Below, piece by piece: positions 5,091-5,694 of a stretch of DNA of 5,694 bases (positions within the stretch are counted from its first letter, which is position 1; the number at the start of each line of letters is the position of its first letter). This DNA comes from Spirochaeta sp. GTDB lineage: Bacteria; Spirochaetota; Spirochaetia; DSM-27196; Alkalispirochaetaceae. Made by a program: the position numbers and the translations under genes. Location: assembly GCA_027859055.1 (NCBI GenBank), contig JAQIBO010000485.1, forward strand, positions 1-5,694. The letters are read 5' to 3'. The notes beneath the pieces were generated by a model. The model was not told where the DNA came from, did not search any database, and saw only the letters and a list, made by a program, of their open reading frames with translations.

Positions 5091-5694
5091 GTGATTAAGG
5101 TGTGGATTCACGAGCATCAAGACTGGCCAAACTTTTCCTGGGATGTGGAAGCCCTCGCTTCCAGGACGGCAGAGATACGCCATCGCCAGGGACGTCTGCT
5201 TGGGCGCATGGAAGGGCTGGGCTTTAACCTCCGACGTGAAGCCGGCCTTACTACCCTGACAAACGATGTGGTGAAGACATCTGCTATAGAAGGTGAGAAC
5301 CTCAGTCCGGACGAGGTTCGCTCCTCCATCGCCCGCAGACTGGGAATCGATGTTGCAGGACTCATGCCGGCCAGTCGCGACGTGGAAGGTATCGTCGAAA
5401 TGATGCTGGACGCCACCCAACGATTCTTACAGCCTCTCACCAGAAATCGCCTTTTTGATTGGCATGCGGCACTGTTTCCTACCGGGCGGACCGGGATGCA
5501 CAGAATCACAGTGGGAGGATGGCGCACGGGGGAGGCGGGGCTTATGCGGGTTGTGTCCGGGCCAATCGGTAAAGAAACACTCCACTTCGAAGCGCCAAAC
5601 GCTGAGCGGGTGGAAATGGAGATGCAGGCATTTCTGGATTGGTTCGAGAACGCGCCTCCTGTTGACCCTGTGCTCAAAGCGGGGATTGCTCACC
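5091..5694 (+). CDS. Fic-domain protein (DUF4172-type N-terminus), partial at window end
   Basis: The frame is open for 201 codons to the window edge. The N-terminus (WIHEHQDWPNFSWD, then RHRQGRLLGRMEGLGF) is that of Fic proteins with a DUF4172 region. Residues 63-68 (TSAIEG) match the (S/T)xxxE(G/N) inhibitory helix of class II Fic enzymes, in which the Glu blocks productive ATP binding. Next come SRDVEGIVEMMLDATQ (95-110), the Fic-fold segment LFDWHAALFPTGR (121-133) and the flap region VVSGPIG ... HFEAPNAERV. The sequence stops at LKAGIAH, about ten residues before the expected catalytic HPFxDGNGR motif, so activity cannot be judged. Such enzymes usually transfer AMP to Ser/Thr/Tyr hydroxyls of target proteins and occur as self-inhibited enzymes. 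GTG 5091 is preferred because GGTGAT precedes it at 5081-5086; GTG 5100 is an alternative with poorer spacing. An own promoter and operator lie directly upstream. Confidence 0.92.
   Translation, partial: MIKVWIHEHQDWPNFSWDVEALASRTAEIRHRQGRLLGRMEGLGFNLRREAGLTTLTNDVVKTSAIEGENLSPDEVRSSIARRLGIDVAGLMPASRDVEGIVEMMLDATQRFLQPLTRNRLFDWHAALFPTGRTGMHRITVGGWRTGEAGLMRVVSGPIGKETLHFEAPNAERVEMEMQAFLDWFENAPPVDPVLKAGIAH

Overview
This window appears to come from a Gram-negative bacterium with a fairly GC-rich genome. The best evidence is a secreted beta-barrel-like protein that ends in phenylalanine, together with several Sec-type signal peptides. The style of the anti-sigma protein and of the unrecognised secreted proteins recalls free-living spirochaetes (Spirochaeta/Alkalispirochaeta-like), but that is a guess from memory and not shown by the sequence. 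All supported genes lie on the + strand.

Left block (1-4086) is an envelope signalling and secretion cluster. An ECF sigma factor (76-699) overlaps by 4 nt (ATGA) with its membrane anti-sigma factor (696-1367). The anti-sigma has a cytoplasmic zinc-binding HxxxCxxC domain, one transmembrane helix and, as its extracytoplasmic domain, a glycogen-binding module of the CBM48/AMPK-beta type. A small secreted helical protein (1393-2103) follows after 25 nt. After a strong GC hairpin come a second secreted helical protein (2249-2947) and an outer-membrane beta-barrel candidate (3004-4086). A possible ECF-type promoter (TGAAAC, 17 nt, CGTA) precedes the sigma gene and suggests autoregulation. The natural reading is a sigma/anti-sigma switch whose periplasmic sensor may bind alpha-glucan, placed next to exported proteins that may be its targets. 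The link to those targets is inference.

Right block (4087-5694) looks like an accretion zone of toxin-antitoxin and accessory genes, partly broken. About 145 nt (4087-4230) contain nothing I can name. Then comes a remnant of a ribbon-helix-helix antitoxin that lacks a normal start codon and its C-terminal half (4234-4326). It runs in frame into a PIN-domain (VapC-like) toxin with all its acidic residues (4336-4827). The toxin's own C-terminal end is lost: its frame runs on, out of register, into an internal fragment of an AAA/DUF4143-type ATPase (4748-5089). A Fic-domain protein with an N-terminal DUF4172-like region and a class II inhibitory motif starts at GTG 5091 and leaves the window before its catalytic motif. 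Its start is preceded by an extended -10 promoter overlapped by a perfect 10-bp inverted repeat, which looks like an autoregulatory operator.
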